Source of the DNA: Nematostella vectensis
Taxonomy: Eukaryota; Cnidaria; Anthozoa; Actiniaria; Edwardsiidae
Direction: 5' to 3'
DNA length: 60,000 bases
Assembly (NCBI RefSeq): GCF_932526225.1
Contig: NC_064035.1
Span: 18,157,969-18,217,968 of the forward strand
Below are positions 1 to 10,862 of this stretch, one piece after another. Below the pieces are notes generated by a model. The model saw only the letters and a program-made list of their open reading frames with translations. It was not told the origin of the DNA and did no database searches. Each line of letters begins with the position of its first letter. The stretch's first letter is position 1. The position numbers and the translations under genes are program-made.

Positions 1-222
1 ACGCCCTTTTGTTGTGAAAACGAAGTCGGTACCCCCATTTTTTATTACATTTTTTGAAAGCTTTTAACTTCAATATTGTTTATGCCAAGTTTTAAAAAAT
101 TCTGGCTTGTAGAACTATTTAAAGGGAATTACCTTAAAGATGGTTAATTTTGTGTGTTCAATTGGATAGAAAAAGTAGCTTGCTAGTATCTAGTGACCTA
201 ATACCAGAGCTATGGATGCCTC

Positions 223-372
223 CTGGGTAATTTCCAATATGGCGTCTAGCTGACGAAGACCCTGGCGGAGGCTGGCCCATATCCACAGGTAGACCGACAC
301 TAGAGTATTTACCGAATCTAATATCGTATCTAATATCTTTGTCAGCTAGACGCCATATTGAAAATTACCCAG
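223..372. mobile_element. MITE-like inverted-repeat element, 150 bp
   Basis: Terminal inverted repeats of about 31 bp start CTGGGTAATTT and continue CAATATGGCGTCTAGCTGAC. The left copy is at 223-254 and the right copy at 341-372, with one or two mismatches. The centre is AT-rich and non-coding. No clean target-site duplication is visible, so the superfamily is undetermined. Confidence 0.6.
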
Positions 373-747
373 AAGACCCTGGGGACGATGTTGATGGATG
401 CCGATTTGAACTTCTTCCGTTTTTTACCATTTCTCTCATATTCATATATACAGACATCGATTTATTTATGTTTTAGCTATACCTTTAGCAGTTATCACGC
501 GCTTTCGGCATGTTTCGAGTCATAATTATACTTAAGTCATACACAACAAACCTGGTTTATATCTAACACACCTTGTTCACCGTTAAAAAAAAATGTCTGA
601 GTTCGGTACTGAGGTATAAAATTTCATCTAGATGTTATATTTGTTATCGTCTGTCCATTTGAAAACTCTTGGCTATACAAACCTGGAAATCGATCTAAAA
701 AAATTATCACGGGTCTTAATTTTAATTGTGTAGATGGTGGAAGAGCA

Positions 748-1130
748 GCTTGTCTGTCCAGCATACCAAGGGGTTTTTGGAGCCTCTTAGGCGACGTCAA
801 GACCCCGATGTAGCTGGCTGTCCAGCATATTGAGGTTTTTTGGGGCCTTCTAGACTACGCCAAGACCCCGATGTAGCTGGCTGTCCAGCATATTGAGGTT
901 TCTTGAGGCCTTCTAGACTACATCAAGACCCCGATGTAGCTGGCTGTCCAGCATATTGAGGTTTCTTGAGGCCTTCTAGACTACATCAAGATCCCGATGT
1001 AGCTGGCTGTCCAGCATATTGAGGTTTTTTGGGGCCTTCTAGACTACACCAAGACCCCGATGTAGCTGGCTGTCCAGCATATTGAGGTTTCTTGGGGCCT
1101 ACCAGACTAATCCAAGACCCTATGTAGCTC
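748..1130. repeat. 63-bp tandem array beginning at intron position +6
   Basis: About six copies of a 63-bp unit; the motif GTAGCTGGCTGTCCAGCATA recurs at 810, 873, 936, 999 and 1062. Read on the minus strand, the first unit starts six bases after the donor of the 1136-1441 exon. The unit itself does not include the GT. Confidence 0.9.
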
Positions 1131-1135
1131 CTTAC

Positions 1136-1441
1136 CTATTGTATCTGAGTACATCGTGTCTGAGGACAGCGGACTCTCCCCCTTGCTGTTGAACGCAAGC
1201 AACATTACCCGGTATGAGCTGGACACTGCCAAGTTCTTAAGCTCCACTCGCCGTGTATTTGCGTCTGTAGTAATGTTGGGGAGTTGTTGCAGGATCTCGG
1301 ATCCGTTTAATTGTCCGTGCAAGAGCTTGTAACCTAGGATAATGCCATTCCTGCATTTTTCCGGTACTTGGTCCCATATAACGATCACAGACCAAGGAGA
1401 AACGACGTCAAAGCGGATGTCATCGGGAGGCGCACACGGTT
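1136..1441 (-). CDS. FN3 domain 14 (exon)
   Basis: A 102-codon exon with phase-1 borders. The acceptor is ctatcatag at 1442 and the donor is G/gtaagg at 1135. The translation starts near PCAPPDDIRFDVV, has the B-strand Trp in VIVIWDQVP, the RNGIILGYKL turn typical of this protein's FN3 set, and ends in YRVMLLAFNSKGESPLS. It codes for one complete fibronectin type III beta-sandwich, an extracellular adhesion or spacer module. It is the last exon visible; the frame continues in phase 1 outside the window. Confidence 0.9.
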
Positions 1442-2101
1442 CTATGATAGAAATATATGCAGTGACACACAAATTAATATCGGGAGGGAAAGAGAGTTCT
1501 ATGCCTTCACAAATTTAGAGACCCAAAAATGAATATCGAGAGGCGCTAAAGTATTAAGTGACACCACCATAGTCTTTTAGTGACAAATTAATATCGGGAG
1601 GCGCACACATCTATGATAGGTAAGGCTTAATCCATACGTCGCGCTTCTGTCGTGCCGAACCTAATTGTTTGGATTCGGCACATCAACTGTTCGACGTCTT
1701 AATCAAATAGGTCGGCACAAAAGAATTAGGTTCGCCGCGGCACCAAGCGCGGCTGCACGGCAAAAGCGCACGACACCGATTCAAACGTCGAGCTTTGATG
1801 TGTCGAATCAAATACCATATTTTCTTTATTTTGTGCAACAGAAATACCGCATCAAGTCAACTTTCACTACTCGCAATCTATTGAGCGTGACCTATTTATT
1901 GCGACGTCTGAATAAGAATCAACACGGCAAAAGCGCGACGTATGAATCGGGCATAAGATACTCTACCAAGAGGGGGCACAAGGCCCTATGATCGAAGAGG
2001 CGCGTAAGACCTTAAAGCCCTATAATCGAAGGCGCACAAGGCACTATGATTGAAGAGGCGCGTAAGACCTTACGCCTTACGCTATGATCGTCAATACTCA
2101 C
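1442..2101. other. Intron with degenerate copies of the downstream acceptor
   Basis: Fragments resembling the exon start and its acceptor (atcgggaggcgcacac, ctatgatag) recur around 1466-1490, 1531-1545, 1584-1620 and, more diverged, 1980-2092. A hairpin with 8-bp arms (GTGCCGAA/TTCGGCAC) lies at 1652-1681. The plus-strand open frame at 1665-1991 has no recognisable protein features and I do not annotate it. Confidence 0.55.
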
Positions 2102-2168
2102 GAAACTCATCAGTCCTTGTTACCACCGGAGCATTAAACGGGCCGTCGCCAACTGTGAATGCCAGAAT
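2102..2168 (-). CDS. FN3 domain 13, second half (micro-exon)
   Basis: A 67-base exon found by phase. The acceptor attgcag lies at 2169 and the donor C/gtgagt at 2101. It is read phase 0 in and phase 1 out, giving ILAFTVGDGPFNAPVVTRTD. This supplies the missing F and G strands (V..GdGpfs.pv..rT) of the FN3 begun in 2307-2563. The first 100 bases upstream on the minus strand have no competing acceptor in the right phase. Confidence 0.8.
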
Positions 2169-2306
2169 CTGCAATTCCAATCATCATCAGCACAATAAGA
2201 CAATGGAGTCATTATAAAGACCGCTCGGTCCCCAAGCATGAGTGTGCACTTTATGTACGATAGATTGCCAAGCCGAGAGCAAATAGTTATAGGGGGGGTC
2301 ACTTAC

Positions 2307-2563
2307 CCGTATAGAATACAGCGTCCATATTTTGAGTCCAGTCAGATCCTTAGTAAAGTACCCTTCTGCTGTGGTTGCTAGGGAGTCTAGGGTCAGTGTT
2401 ATGTTGCTATGGTTACTCCATGGTAGAGCTGTCTCCCCGTAACTGAAAACGAAATTTTGGATGATACCGTTTCTGTGGGCTTCGGGTACGTTTGACCATA
2501 GAACTCTGATGCTCGTAGCGCTGGTGTTGAAGGCGGTGATGTTCACAGGCGGCGCGCTAGGGC
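2307..2563 (-). CDS. FN3 domain 13, first half (exon)
   Basis: An 85-codon exon with acceptor ccccag at 2564 (phase 1) and donor cgg/gtaagt at 2306 (phase 0). The translation begins PSAPPVNITAFNTS, carries the core Trp in IRVLWSNVP and the RNGIIQNFVF turn, and stops at WTLYSIR inside the F strand. This is the only FN3 here whose coding sequence is split by an intron. Three NXS/T sequons are visible. Confidence 0.88.
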
Positions 2564-2669
2564 CTGGGGACGATAATGATATGGTCTTGACATGGAAATG
2601 ACTTGTCATGTACTGTATCGTGTAAAGAGTATTTCGCAAAAGTTTAATAGGTTTGTTTAGTAGGTATAT

Positions 2670-4126
2670 TATGGATGTCAATGTACTTGTTTGAGTCATG
2701 TTGACATCCATGACTTACTTGTTTGACTTGCATTGACAAACACGACTTACTCGTTTGACTCATGTTTACATACATGACTTACTAGTTTAACTCGTGCTGT
2801 CATACATGACTTACTTGTCTGACTCGTGTTGACATACATGACTTACTTGTCTGACTCATGCTGTCATACATGACTTACTTGTCTGACTCGTGTTGACATA
2901 CATGACTTACTAGTTTGACTCGTGCTGTCATACATGACTTACTTGTCTGACTCGTGTTGACATACATGACTTACTTGTCTGACTCGTGCTGTCATACATG
3001 ACTTACTAGTTTGACTCGTGCTGTCATACATGACTTACTTGTCTGACTCGTGCTGTCATACATGACTTACTAGTTTGACTCGCGTTGACATACATGACTT
3101 ACTTGTCTGACTCGTGTTGACATACATGACTTACTAGTTTGACTCGTGTTGACATACATGACTTACTTGTCTGACTCGCGTTGACATACATGACTTACTA
3201 GTTTGACTCGTGTTTACATACATGACTTACTAGTTTGACTCGCGTTGACATACATGACTTACTCGTTTGACTCATGTTTACATACATGACTTACTAGTTT
3301 GACTCGCGTTGACATACATGACTTACTTGTCTGACTCGTGTTGACATACATGACTTACTTGTCTGACTCGTGTTGACATACATGACTTACTTGTCTGACT
3401 CGTGCTGTCATACATAACTTACTAGTTTGACTCGCGTTGACATACATGACTTACTTGTCTGACTCGTGTTGACATACATGACTTACTTGTCTGACTCGTG
3501 CTGTCATACATAACTTACTAGTTTGACTCGCGTTGACATACATGACTTACTAGTTTGACTCGCGTTGACATACATGACTTACTTGTCTGACTCGTGTTGA
3601 CATACATGACTTACTTGTCTGACTCGTGTTGACATACATGACTTACTTGTCTGACTCGCGTTGACATACATGACTTACTAGTTTGACTCGCGTTGACATA
3701 CATGACTTACTTGTCTGACTCGCGTTGACATACATGACTTACTTGTCTGACTCGCGTTGACATACATGACTTACTTGTCTGACTCGTGTTGACATACATG
3801 ACTTACTTGTCTGACTCGTGCTGTCATACATGACTTACTTGTCTGACTCGTGTTGACATACATGACTTACTTGTCTGACTCGTGCTGTCATACATGACTT
3901 ACTTGTCTGACTCGTGCTGTCATACATGACTTACTAGTTTAACTCGTGTTGACATACATGACTTACTAGTTTGACTCGTGTTGACATAGATGACTTACTT
4001 GTCTGACTCGTGTTTACATACACGACTTACTCGTTTGACTCATGTTTACATACATGACTTACTAGTTTGACTCGTGCTGTCATACATGACTTACTTGTCT
4101 GACTCGTGTTGACATACATGACTGGA
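2670..4126. repeat. 32-bp tandem array containing the 5' splice site of its exon
   Basis: About 45 copies of a 32-bp unit, for example tgacttacttgtctgactcg followed by tgttgacataca. Two sub-variants alternate: ttgtctgactcg versus tagtttgactcg, and gttgaca versus gctgtca. On the minus strand every unit reads AGACAAGTAAGTCATG or CTAGTAAGTCATG, a good donor. The exon-proximal unit overlaps the last coding bases of the 4095-4424 exon. The array fills most of the intron down to the 2563 acceptor. Confidence 0.95.
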
Positions 4127-4424
4127 CTCAAGACGCCGTCTGCCACAGTGTACCCCATCACCTGAACAGCATACTCAGAGAACGCGTCCAGTCCTGTTAA
4201 CGTGTTGCCCTCCGGGTCATACTGTACTGCACGGCGGGATCTGCTGGGTTCCTTGACGTCTACGTACTTGGCTGTGTCCTCTCCCTCCTTGGTCTTGAAG
4301 TACTTGATTTTGTAGCCGTCGACGATGCCATTCCGCCCTTCTTTCGGGATAGGCTCCCAGGCGAGGACAATGGAGTTTTTTGAGACAGCTTTCACGGTTA
4401 CATTCGCTGGTGGTTCTGAGGGCG
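4095..4424 (-). CDS. FN3 domain 12 (exon)
   Basis: A 110-codon exon with phase-1 borders, acceptor cattag at 4425. The translation starts PSEPPANVTVKAV, has the B-strand Trp in IVLAWEPIP, RNGIVDGYKIKY, and ends YVNTSQT. I chose the donor acaa/gtaagt at 4094 because it is phase 1 and joins to SPSAPP of the next domain. The alternative gtatgt at about 4113 is phase 2. The final codons and the donor are themselves the first unit of the adjacent 32-bp array. Confidence 0.88.
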
Positions 4425-4702
4425 CTAATGAGATGTAGAAGATGGTAATCAGCGATAAATTTACGTTCATACATCTTTAGTAACTACTGTACTTTCGTAT
4501 ACTCTTACTTGTCTCAAGATTCGAACAGTATTCACGAAAAGTAACGTCTTTGGCACTAGACATTTTTGGACGAATTTCTTTGGACAAAATGAGCTATGTT
4601 TGTATTCCAGGCACTATCAAGTCAAATGAGAGGTTCTACCATCACATTCCATCAAGCAAGTCAAATGAGGATGAAGCAATAGAAACGATTTAAAAAAGTT
4701 AC

Positions 4703-5008
4703 CATCCTCCGCCGTCTTGAATTCGTACGCTTGCGTCTTATTTCCCTCCCCAAAGAGATTCACAGCCACTATCCGTACGGAGTAATCACTAAACTTGGCC
4801 AGATTCGTTAGTCTTATGCTAGAGGTATCTTGACCACTCGCAAACACGCTCATCTCCTCGTCTGACCCTGCCCGCTTGTAGTAGACTCTGTATCCGGTAA
4901 TGCTCGCGTCAGGGTCGGGATGGTTGTTAGTAGTTGGGTTCCACTGCACTAAGAGGCCAGTCGATGAGATGTTAGTTGGAACGACAAACTCAGGGATGAC
5001 GTCTGGAG
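4703..5008 (-). CDS. FN3 domain 11 (exon)
   Basis: A 102-codon exon with phase-1 borders, acceptor ttttccag at 5009 and donor G/gtaact at 4702. It reads PDVIPEFVVPTNISSTGLLV, with core Trp in VQWNPTT, a GYRVYYKR C strand and YSVRIVAVNLFGEG in the F strand. The end TAED plus G joins APSEPP of the next domain. One complete FN3. Confidence 0.92.
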
Positions 5009-5294
5009 CTGGAAAAAACAGAAAGAAACACGTTTGTAAGTAACATCGTACGGTGAAATAGGATACGAATGGTATTTGTTACGATGATGATGATTATAAG
5101 AATACGGTTGATCGCGCTTTTGCTGATAATGATGATGATTATGATTGTCCAGATAAAAAATAAATATCGAGATTCGATAAAAAATGAATATCGAATATAT
5201 AGTTTTTCTATAGTCATTATGATGGTGATAATAATGACAGTTATTTGCGGTGTGAACGATGATGAAGATGATGTTGGTGTTTGTTAAGATAATA

Positions 5295-6418
5295 AAAATG
5301 GTGACGATGATGTTGATTGCGGTGGTGGTATGGTTGTGGTGGTGGTGGTATGGTTGTGGTGGTGGTGGTGATGGTGGTGGTGGTGGTGATTGTGATGGTG
5401 GTGGTATTGTTGTGGTGGTAGTGGTGATGGTGGTGGTGGTGGTGGTGGTGGTGGTGATGGCGATGGCGATGGCGATGGCGATGGCGATGGCGATGGCGAT
5501 GGCGATGGCGATGGTGGTGGTGGTGGTATTGTTGTGGTGGTAGTGGTGATGGTGATGGTGGTGGTGGTGGTGGTGGTGATGGTGATGGTGATGGTGATGG
5601 TGGTGGTGGTGATGGTGGTGGTGGTGGTGATGGTGATGGCGATGGCGATGGCGATGGCGATGGTGATGGTGATGGTGATGGTGATGGTGATGGTGATGGT
5701 GGTGGTGGTGGTGGTGGTGGTGGTGATGGTGATGGTGATGGTGATGGTGGTGGTGATGGTGGTGGTGGTGGTGGTGGTGGTGGTGGTGGTGGTGGTGGTG
5801 ATGGTGGTGATGGTGGCGATGGCGATGGCGGTGGCGGTGGCGGTGGCGGTGGCGGTGGCGATGGCGATGGCGATGGCGATGGCGATGGCGATGGCGATGG
5901 CGATGGTGATGATGATGTTGTTGATGGTGATGCTGATGGTGATGATGATCTTGATGGTCGTGTTGATGATGATGGTGATGGTGATGGTGATGGTGGTGGT
6001 GATGGTGATGGTGATGGTGATGGTGATGGTGATGGTGGTGGTGGTGGTGATGGTGGTGGTGGTGGTGGTGGTGGTGGTGGTGGTGGTGGTGGTGGTGGTG
6101 GTGATGGTGATGGTGGTGGTGGTGGTGGCGATGGCGATGGCGATGGTGATGGTGATGGCGATGGCGATGGCGATGGTGGTGGTGGTGGTGATGGTGATGG
6201 TGATGGTGATGGTGATGGCGATGGCGATGGTGGTGGTGGTGGTGGTGGTGATGGTGATGGTGATGGTGATGGCGATGGCGATGGCGATGGCGATGGCGAT
6301 GGTGATGGTGATGGTGATGGTGATGGTGATGGTGATGGTGATGGTGGTGGTGGTGGTGATGGTGATGGTGATGGTGGTGGTGGTGAGATGGTGGTGGCGA
6401 TGGTGATGGTGATGATCA
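5295..6418. repeat. GGT/GAT/GGC trinucleotide-hexanucleotide array
   Basis: A degenerate mix of ggt, gat and ggc triplets (ggtgat, ggcgat, ggcggt blocks), about 1.1 kb, with a looser gat-rich lead-in from about 5076. It fills nearly all of the intron between the 6450 donor and the 5008 acceptor and begins about 30 bases after the donor. The long Met/Val frames across it on the plus strand are repeat artefacts. Confidence 0.95.
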
Positions 6419-6449
6419 GAACGTAACCATCAAAGTTCTAAGTACTTAC

Positions 6450-6758
6450 GCGGGAGATCTTTGCTTGACGTGAAGACATAGATGGGTTGACTCTTTTCTC
6501 CGACGGCAACTGTGACAGCTGCCACCTCGATTTTGTACTTGGAATAGAGCGAAAGACCTTCCAATGTATACTCGGTAGTGCTGCTATCAACCGTCACGTT
6601 CTTAGTGCTTGCGTCCGTGATGTTCATATTCTTGTAAAACAAGACGTAACCACGAAGTATACCAGGGACGTCTTTTGCATCCATGGCAGACCAGTTCGCG
6701 AATATGCTAAACGAGCTGAGGCTGTACCCACTCAGTCCCTCTGGACCAACGGTAGGAG
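6450..6758 (-). CDS. FN3 domain 10 (exon)
   Basis: A 103-codon exon, phase 1 on both sides, acceptor atcattcag at 6759 and donor C/gtaagt at 6449. It reads PTVGPEGLSGYSLSSFSI, then the core Trp in FANWSAMD, LRGYVLFYKN, and YKIEVAAVTVAVGEKSQP at the F/G strands. Two NXT sequons lie in the C-E region. One FN3. Confidence 0.9.
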
Positions 6759-6900
6759 CTGAATGATAAACAAAATCGTTAAATGAGATAACTTTGATGT
6801 AATGTCTCGTGGGGAATTTCCAGTTAGGATGATTAAAGGAAGTCTCCTGCTTAGGCATTGGTTCGAAACAAGCGACTCCTGCGCTTCTTAGACTCAAGTA

Positions 6901-7690
6901 TGTGGAGCCCCGTACTTTCTTGAACCCCGTACTTTATGGAACCAAGTACTTCATGGGAACCCGCACTTCATGGAAACCCGTACTTCATGGGACCCCGTAC
7001 TTCATGGAATCCCGTACTTCATGGAACCCCGTACTTCATGGGACCCCGTACTTCATGGGACCCCGTACTTCATGGGACCCCGTACTTTATGGAGCCCCAT
7101 ATTTCCTTGAACCCCGTACTTCATGGAACCACGTACTTCATGGGACCCCGTACTTCATGGAACCCCGTACTTCATGGAACCCCGTACTTCATGGAACCCC
7201 GTACTTCATGGAACCCCGTACTTCATGGGACACCGTACTTCATGGGACCCCGTACTTTATGGGACTCCGTACTTCATGGAACCTCGTACTTCATGGAACC
7301 CCCGTCATTCATGGGACCCCGTACTTCATGGAACCCCGTACTTCATGGAACCCCGTACTTCCTTGAACCCCGTACTTCATGGAACCTGGTACTTCATCAG
7401 GACCCCGTACTTCATGGGACCCCGTACTTCATGGAACCCCGTATTTCCTTGAACCCCGTACTTCCTGGAACCCTGTGCTTCATAGAACCCCGTACTTCAT
7501 GGAACCCTGTACTTCATGGGACCCCGTACTTCATGGGACCCCGTACTTCATGGGACCCCGTACTTCATGGAACCCCGTACTTCATGGAACCCCGTACTTC
7601 ATGGGACCCCGTACTTCCTGGAACCTCGTACTTCATGGAACACCGTACTTCCTGGAACCTCTTACTTCCTGGAACACCGTGTTTCCTGGA
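6901..7690. repeat. 17-bp tandem array
   Basis: About 46 copies of tacttcatgggaccccg, with variants cttcatggaaccccg and cttcctggaaccccg. It lies inside the intron between the 7890 donor and the 6758 acceptor. Because 17 is not a multiple of three, the open frames of up to 301 codons here simply repeat every 51 bases without stops and are not genes. Confidence 0.95.
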
Positions 7691-7889
7691 CAGACTGACA
7701 AAGAAAAAGCATGTCGCAGGAAATTTAAATCTTGTGAAAAAAGAAAGCAGACCTAGAAGGCGTTTAGAGAAATGTCTGAATGGCATCCTGCCTGAAAAAC
7801 TTTGGTCGTCTGCTTTATTTTTTCAAAATAATAATGTGTGAAGTATTTGGCCGATGATTTAGAAACAAGAAGTTTTTACATCCTCTCAC

Positions 7890-8165
7890 CTCCTTCGCCG
7901 GTTTGTGCTGTCACCGGCTCACTGAAGTCACCCTCCTTGTTCGTCTTGGCTAGTACTTTGAATGTATAGTTGGTCCAAGGTGAAAGACCATCAACAGTGA
8001 CTTGCATCTCAGATGTTCTACCTATAGCCCCGCCATTATGTACTTGGTATATATATTCGGTAACCTCGCCGTTACGGTATTCGAGCGGGACTGGTGACCA
8101 GCCAAAGGAAAGAGAAGTGGAGGTCGCCGATATGAATGTGATGTTTTGTGGCGGAAGATCGGGCG
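7890..8165 (-). CDS. FN3 domain 9 (exon without an own open-frame call)
   Basis: A 92-codon exon, phase-1 borders, acceptor ctcttgcag at 8166 and donor GGAG/gtgaga at 7889. The translation is PDLPPQNITFISATSTSLSF, then GWSPVP, YRNGEVTEYIYQV, VDGLSPWTNYTFKVLAKT and ends EPVTAQTGEG. All FN3 landmarks (core Trp, Leu in the E strand, Tyr-x-F-x-V) are present. It joins in frame to APTVGP of the next domain. A plus-strand frame covers the same bases and is a shadow. Confidence 0.9.
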
Positions 8166-8374
8166 CTGCAAGAGTTGTGATCTTTTATCCAGTAATAAGA
8201 ATAAACCATGCTGTGTTGTGTGTCTTTTGGTTTAGCAACTATTCAAATGGGCGTATAAGAATTATAAAATGTGTCAGTCATCAGCCTGGCACAGGGAAAA
8301 CTGCGCAAACAATATGCGTAACTGATGTAGCCCATCTAGCAAAGTCGATCAAACTAATTTTTGCTTTAACCTAC

Positions 8375-8656
8375 CGTCCTGAAGAGTTGTACACGTGACG
8401 TTGGCACCAGGTCCCTCTCCTTTTGAAGTACTGGCTGAAATGGTTATATTGTAGTCCCTGTATGGCTTCAAACTCTCAATTGTCACCTCTGTCTGATCGT
8501 GGACTATTGACGAGTTTTCAGGGAGACTAGCCCCACTGTAGGTTACCGTGTAGTGTGTGACATTGCCATTGGCTTGCATTCCGTCCATCGACCATGACAC
8601 GACGCATTTTCTCGCGTGAGGTGTTACCGATAGGATGTTTGGCGCGTTTGAAGGGA
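8375..8656 (-). CDS. FN3 domain 8 (exon)
   Basis: A 94-codon phase-1 exon, acceptor atttctag at 8657 and donor G/gtaggt at 8374. It starts PSNAPNILSVTPHARKCVVS, keeps the core Trp (SWSMDG), has HYTVTYSG, LKPYRDYNITISASTSKGEG and ends CTTLQD. It carries extra cysteines (CVVSW and CTTL) that could pair within the sandwich (inference). One FN3. Confidence 0.92.
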
Positions 8657-8896
8657 CTAGAAATGGGAAATGAGTGAAGAGATGCTTTGAGATAAATAAG
8701 AAGTAAACTCAATATACAAACGGCCAAACAAGTTCGTGTTTTCGGAATTAGAAGAAATGCATACTTGTCAATAAAAAAGACATTTTTACACCCTAATATA
8801 CACCGCGAGAATAAAAAAATTTAAAGTTGTCTATATATCTATGTACAGGGAACGCTTTTCGTTTTTTTTAACTACACTCTTGATTTTCCTACTAAC

Positions 8897-9196
8897 CGTC
8901 TTCATCTGTCTTGCAATAGCCCGCCTTGGGGTCGGTAAAAGGGCCACGCCCTTCCGAGTTGATCGCCTGTACTGCAAAGTAGTAATCCGTCCACTTGTCG
9001 AGCCCCTCGACATGAGCCCGAGTCACACCTCCCGTGACATTCCCCCATGTCCGTGGCATTCCTCCATCTAGGTATATGATACTATACATGTGTACTTGAC
9101 CCCCTCTGTCTAGGAGCGAAAAGTTTCCCCATTCCACGAGACAGCTCGTCGAGCTTGTGTTCCCGGCATTGACGTACTGGGGGACCTCATACGGCA
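8897..9196 (-). CDS. FN3 domain 7 (exon)
   Basis: A 100-codon phase-1 exon, acceptor tttctag at 9197 and donor G/gttagt at 8896. It begins PYEVPQYVNAGNTSSTSCLV, then EWGNFS, YSIIYLDGG, VEGLDKWTDYYFAVQAIN and ends KAGYCKTDED. Like domain 8 it has one Cys in the B strand and one near the end. One complete FN3. Confidence 0.92.
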
Positions 9197-10862
9197 CTAG
9201 AAACAGACAAAAAAGTATTCAAAGTCCGTATAACCTTTCAGAAATGATAGATTTAGTCAGGGAGTGAGATTTTTAGTCGATTCTTTATATTTTCTTCTAC
9301 CAAATGGGTCTCATTTTAATCAAAACGTCAAAAAATTTCGCATATGGATTGGAATCTTGTAAAATGCAGTTTATTTTGATGCTAGTTTTACTACGAGATT
9401 TATAAAGCGGTTGATATTTGTAAAATTGTTTTCCACAGTTCAGTGGCTTTTAGCAGAAACCACCGAATAGCAAAACAATTCTTAGTGCTAACGCTTACAT
9501 TTTGTGACGAGTCATTAAAATCATTCTGATCGAAACACACAACGAATTCGCATAAAGAGTGGAAGCTTTAAAAACGCAGTTTCTTTTCAATCTACCTAAT
9601 ACGGGCTTTGAGATTCGGGCGATGTTTGAGAAATTATTCTCTAGTGGCTTTGGTAAGGCGAGTGAAAGCCGCCATTGTGTGAATTCATACATTTGAAATC
9701 AGGGACGCGCGCGAAGCCTTAGTAAAGGAGAACGAACAAGAGAGTCGAGTGTGAACTAATTCATGGTGTTCATTCTTCGACCAGAGATAAGATATGGATA
9801 CATAAATCTCTTGTATTTCGCTAATACAAAACTTTTTTTTTATGGAGATTTTGCTGCTAGTCCGAGTCCAAATGATTATGATTATGCTTTTCTGTCCTTT
9901 CTACGCTTTCGAGATCGAGAACAATACCTGCCAATCAACCTGTCAATCAATCTCGTGTGCATTGTTTCTCCTGAAATCCCGAAGTTTTTCCGAGTGCTTC
10001 GCAAGGTTCGCGGCTCTCGGGGCCTCCGAGGGTTGAGGGTCCCCAAGGAGTCAGTTACTAATCGGAGACCTTAAAAGCTAATCACCAGACTTAATTGGGT
10101 TGAAGTTAATGAGGCTCGCCAATGTCCCAATTTCTATAGCGATTCTGCTTTATGATTCGGAAAAAAAAGGCCGTGAAATGGTAGTCCCGGCTCGAGTCAT
10201 TTTTTTCGTAGGCCAGTGTTCTAATCTTCCTTTTAACTCCCGCAAAACAGGTGCGAACAGGAACAAGAAGATAAAAGACTACTTTTCCCAAAATATAGGA
10301 GGCAATAATTCCCGTCCTCTGAAAAATGGCCCGGCCCGTATTCAACATCTAAGTTCCTACGACTGGGGATCGCAGGTCTAAACAATGTTTGAAAAGATGT
10401 CATACATACGTTGAGTAAAAGCGACTAGCTTACCGAGCCCTATATCTTTTCGAGCAAAAAAACATGTGAAGGTAAATGAATGAAAAAGCTTTATATTTGT
10501 TCGATTCCTACATTAATTTTCAGAGAACTGTCTGATCAACATTAAGATTTCACTAAATTGAGAAGCATTTACTTCGAAACAAAAACAAACAAGACTACAA
10601 TCTTTTTTTATAAGAACGTCTTATTTTTAGTTGAGGCTAGGCCGTTCTTATTTTGAGACAATTTATGGCTGAATATGTTCTTAACGATGTTCTTAAATTT
10701 TAGTGTATATATGAATATAATACCCAATGAATTATTAGGAAGAAAAGACGTATCTCCGCAGGCACCTAATTTGGTCTTTTTAATCGACTCCTCGTGCATT
10801 GAATCCCGCTGCAAAACCAAGGTGCACTAAAACTCTTTCCACAGTTGGTTTAGCTAACCCAC
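9197..10862. other. 1.67-kb intron, no gene seen
   Basis: AT-rich intron without a satellite array, unusual for this gene. Bases about 9330-9480 and 9528-9680 resemble each other (for example ttcgcata...gtggaagc, cagtttctttt, ttctctagtggctttgg), suggesting an old diverged tandem duplication. Short open frames on both strands have no recognisable domains. Confidence 0.5.

Larger units (their letters stand above)
1..1135. other. Intron sequence downstream of the last visible exon
   Basis: This stretch follows the donor of the 1136-1441 exon in the sense of transcription. It holds an inverted-repeat element at 223-372 and a 63-bp array at about 748-1130. I see no exon in 1-222 or 373-747; both are AT-rich and without a frame resembling FN3. 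The next exon of the gene must lie beyond base 1. Confidence 0.6.

Noticed and set aside
1665-1991. 108-codon plus-strand frame
   Set aside because: No recognisable domain, intronic, and flanked by degenerate repeats.
2670-4126. CRISPR-like direct repeat array
   Set aside because: Units are contiguous with no unique spacers, and the context is a eukaryotic intron. The same applies to the 22-, 23-, 27- and 47-bp arrays.
4107-4424. Alternative donor gtatgt for FN3 exon 12
   Set aside because: It is phase 2 and would break frame with every neighbouring exon; the gtaagt donor at 4094 is phase 1.
5259-6406. Met/Val/Ala-rich open frames
   Set aside because: Pure translation of gat/ggt/ggc triplets. 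All three plus-strand frames would be equally biased.
6902-7841. Open frames of 109-301 codons with repeated HGTPYFMEPRTSWN-like peptides
   Set aside because: Artefact of the 17-bp array (51-base stop-free cycle); intronic.
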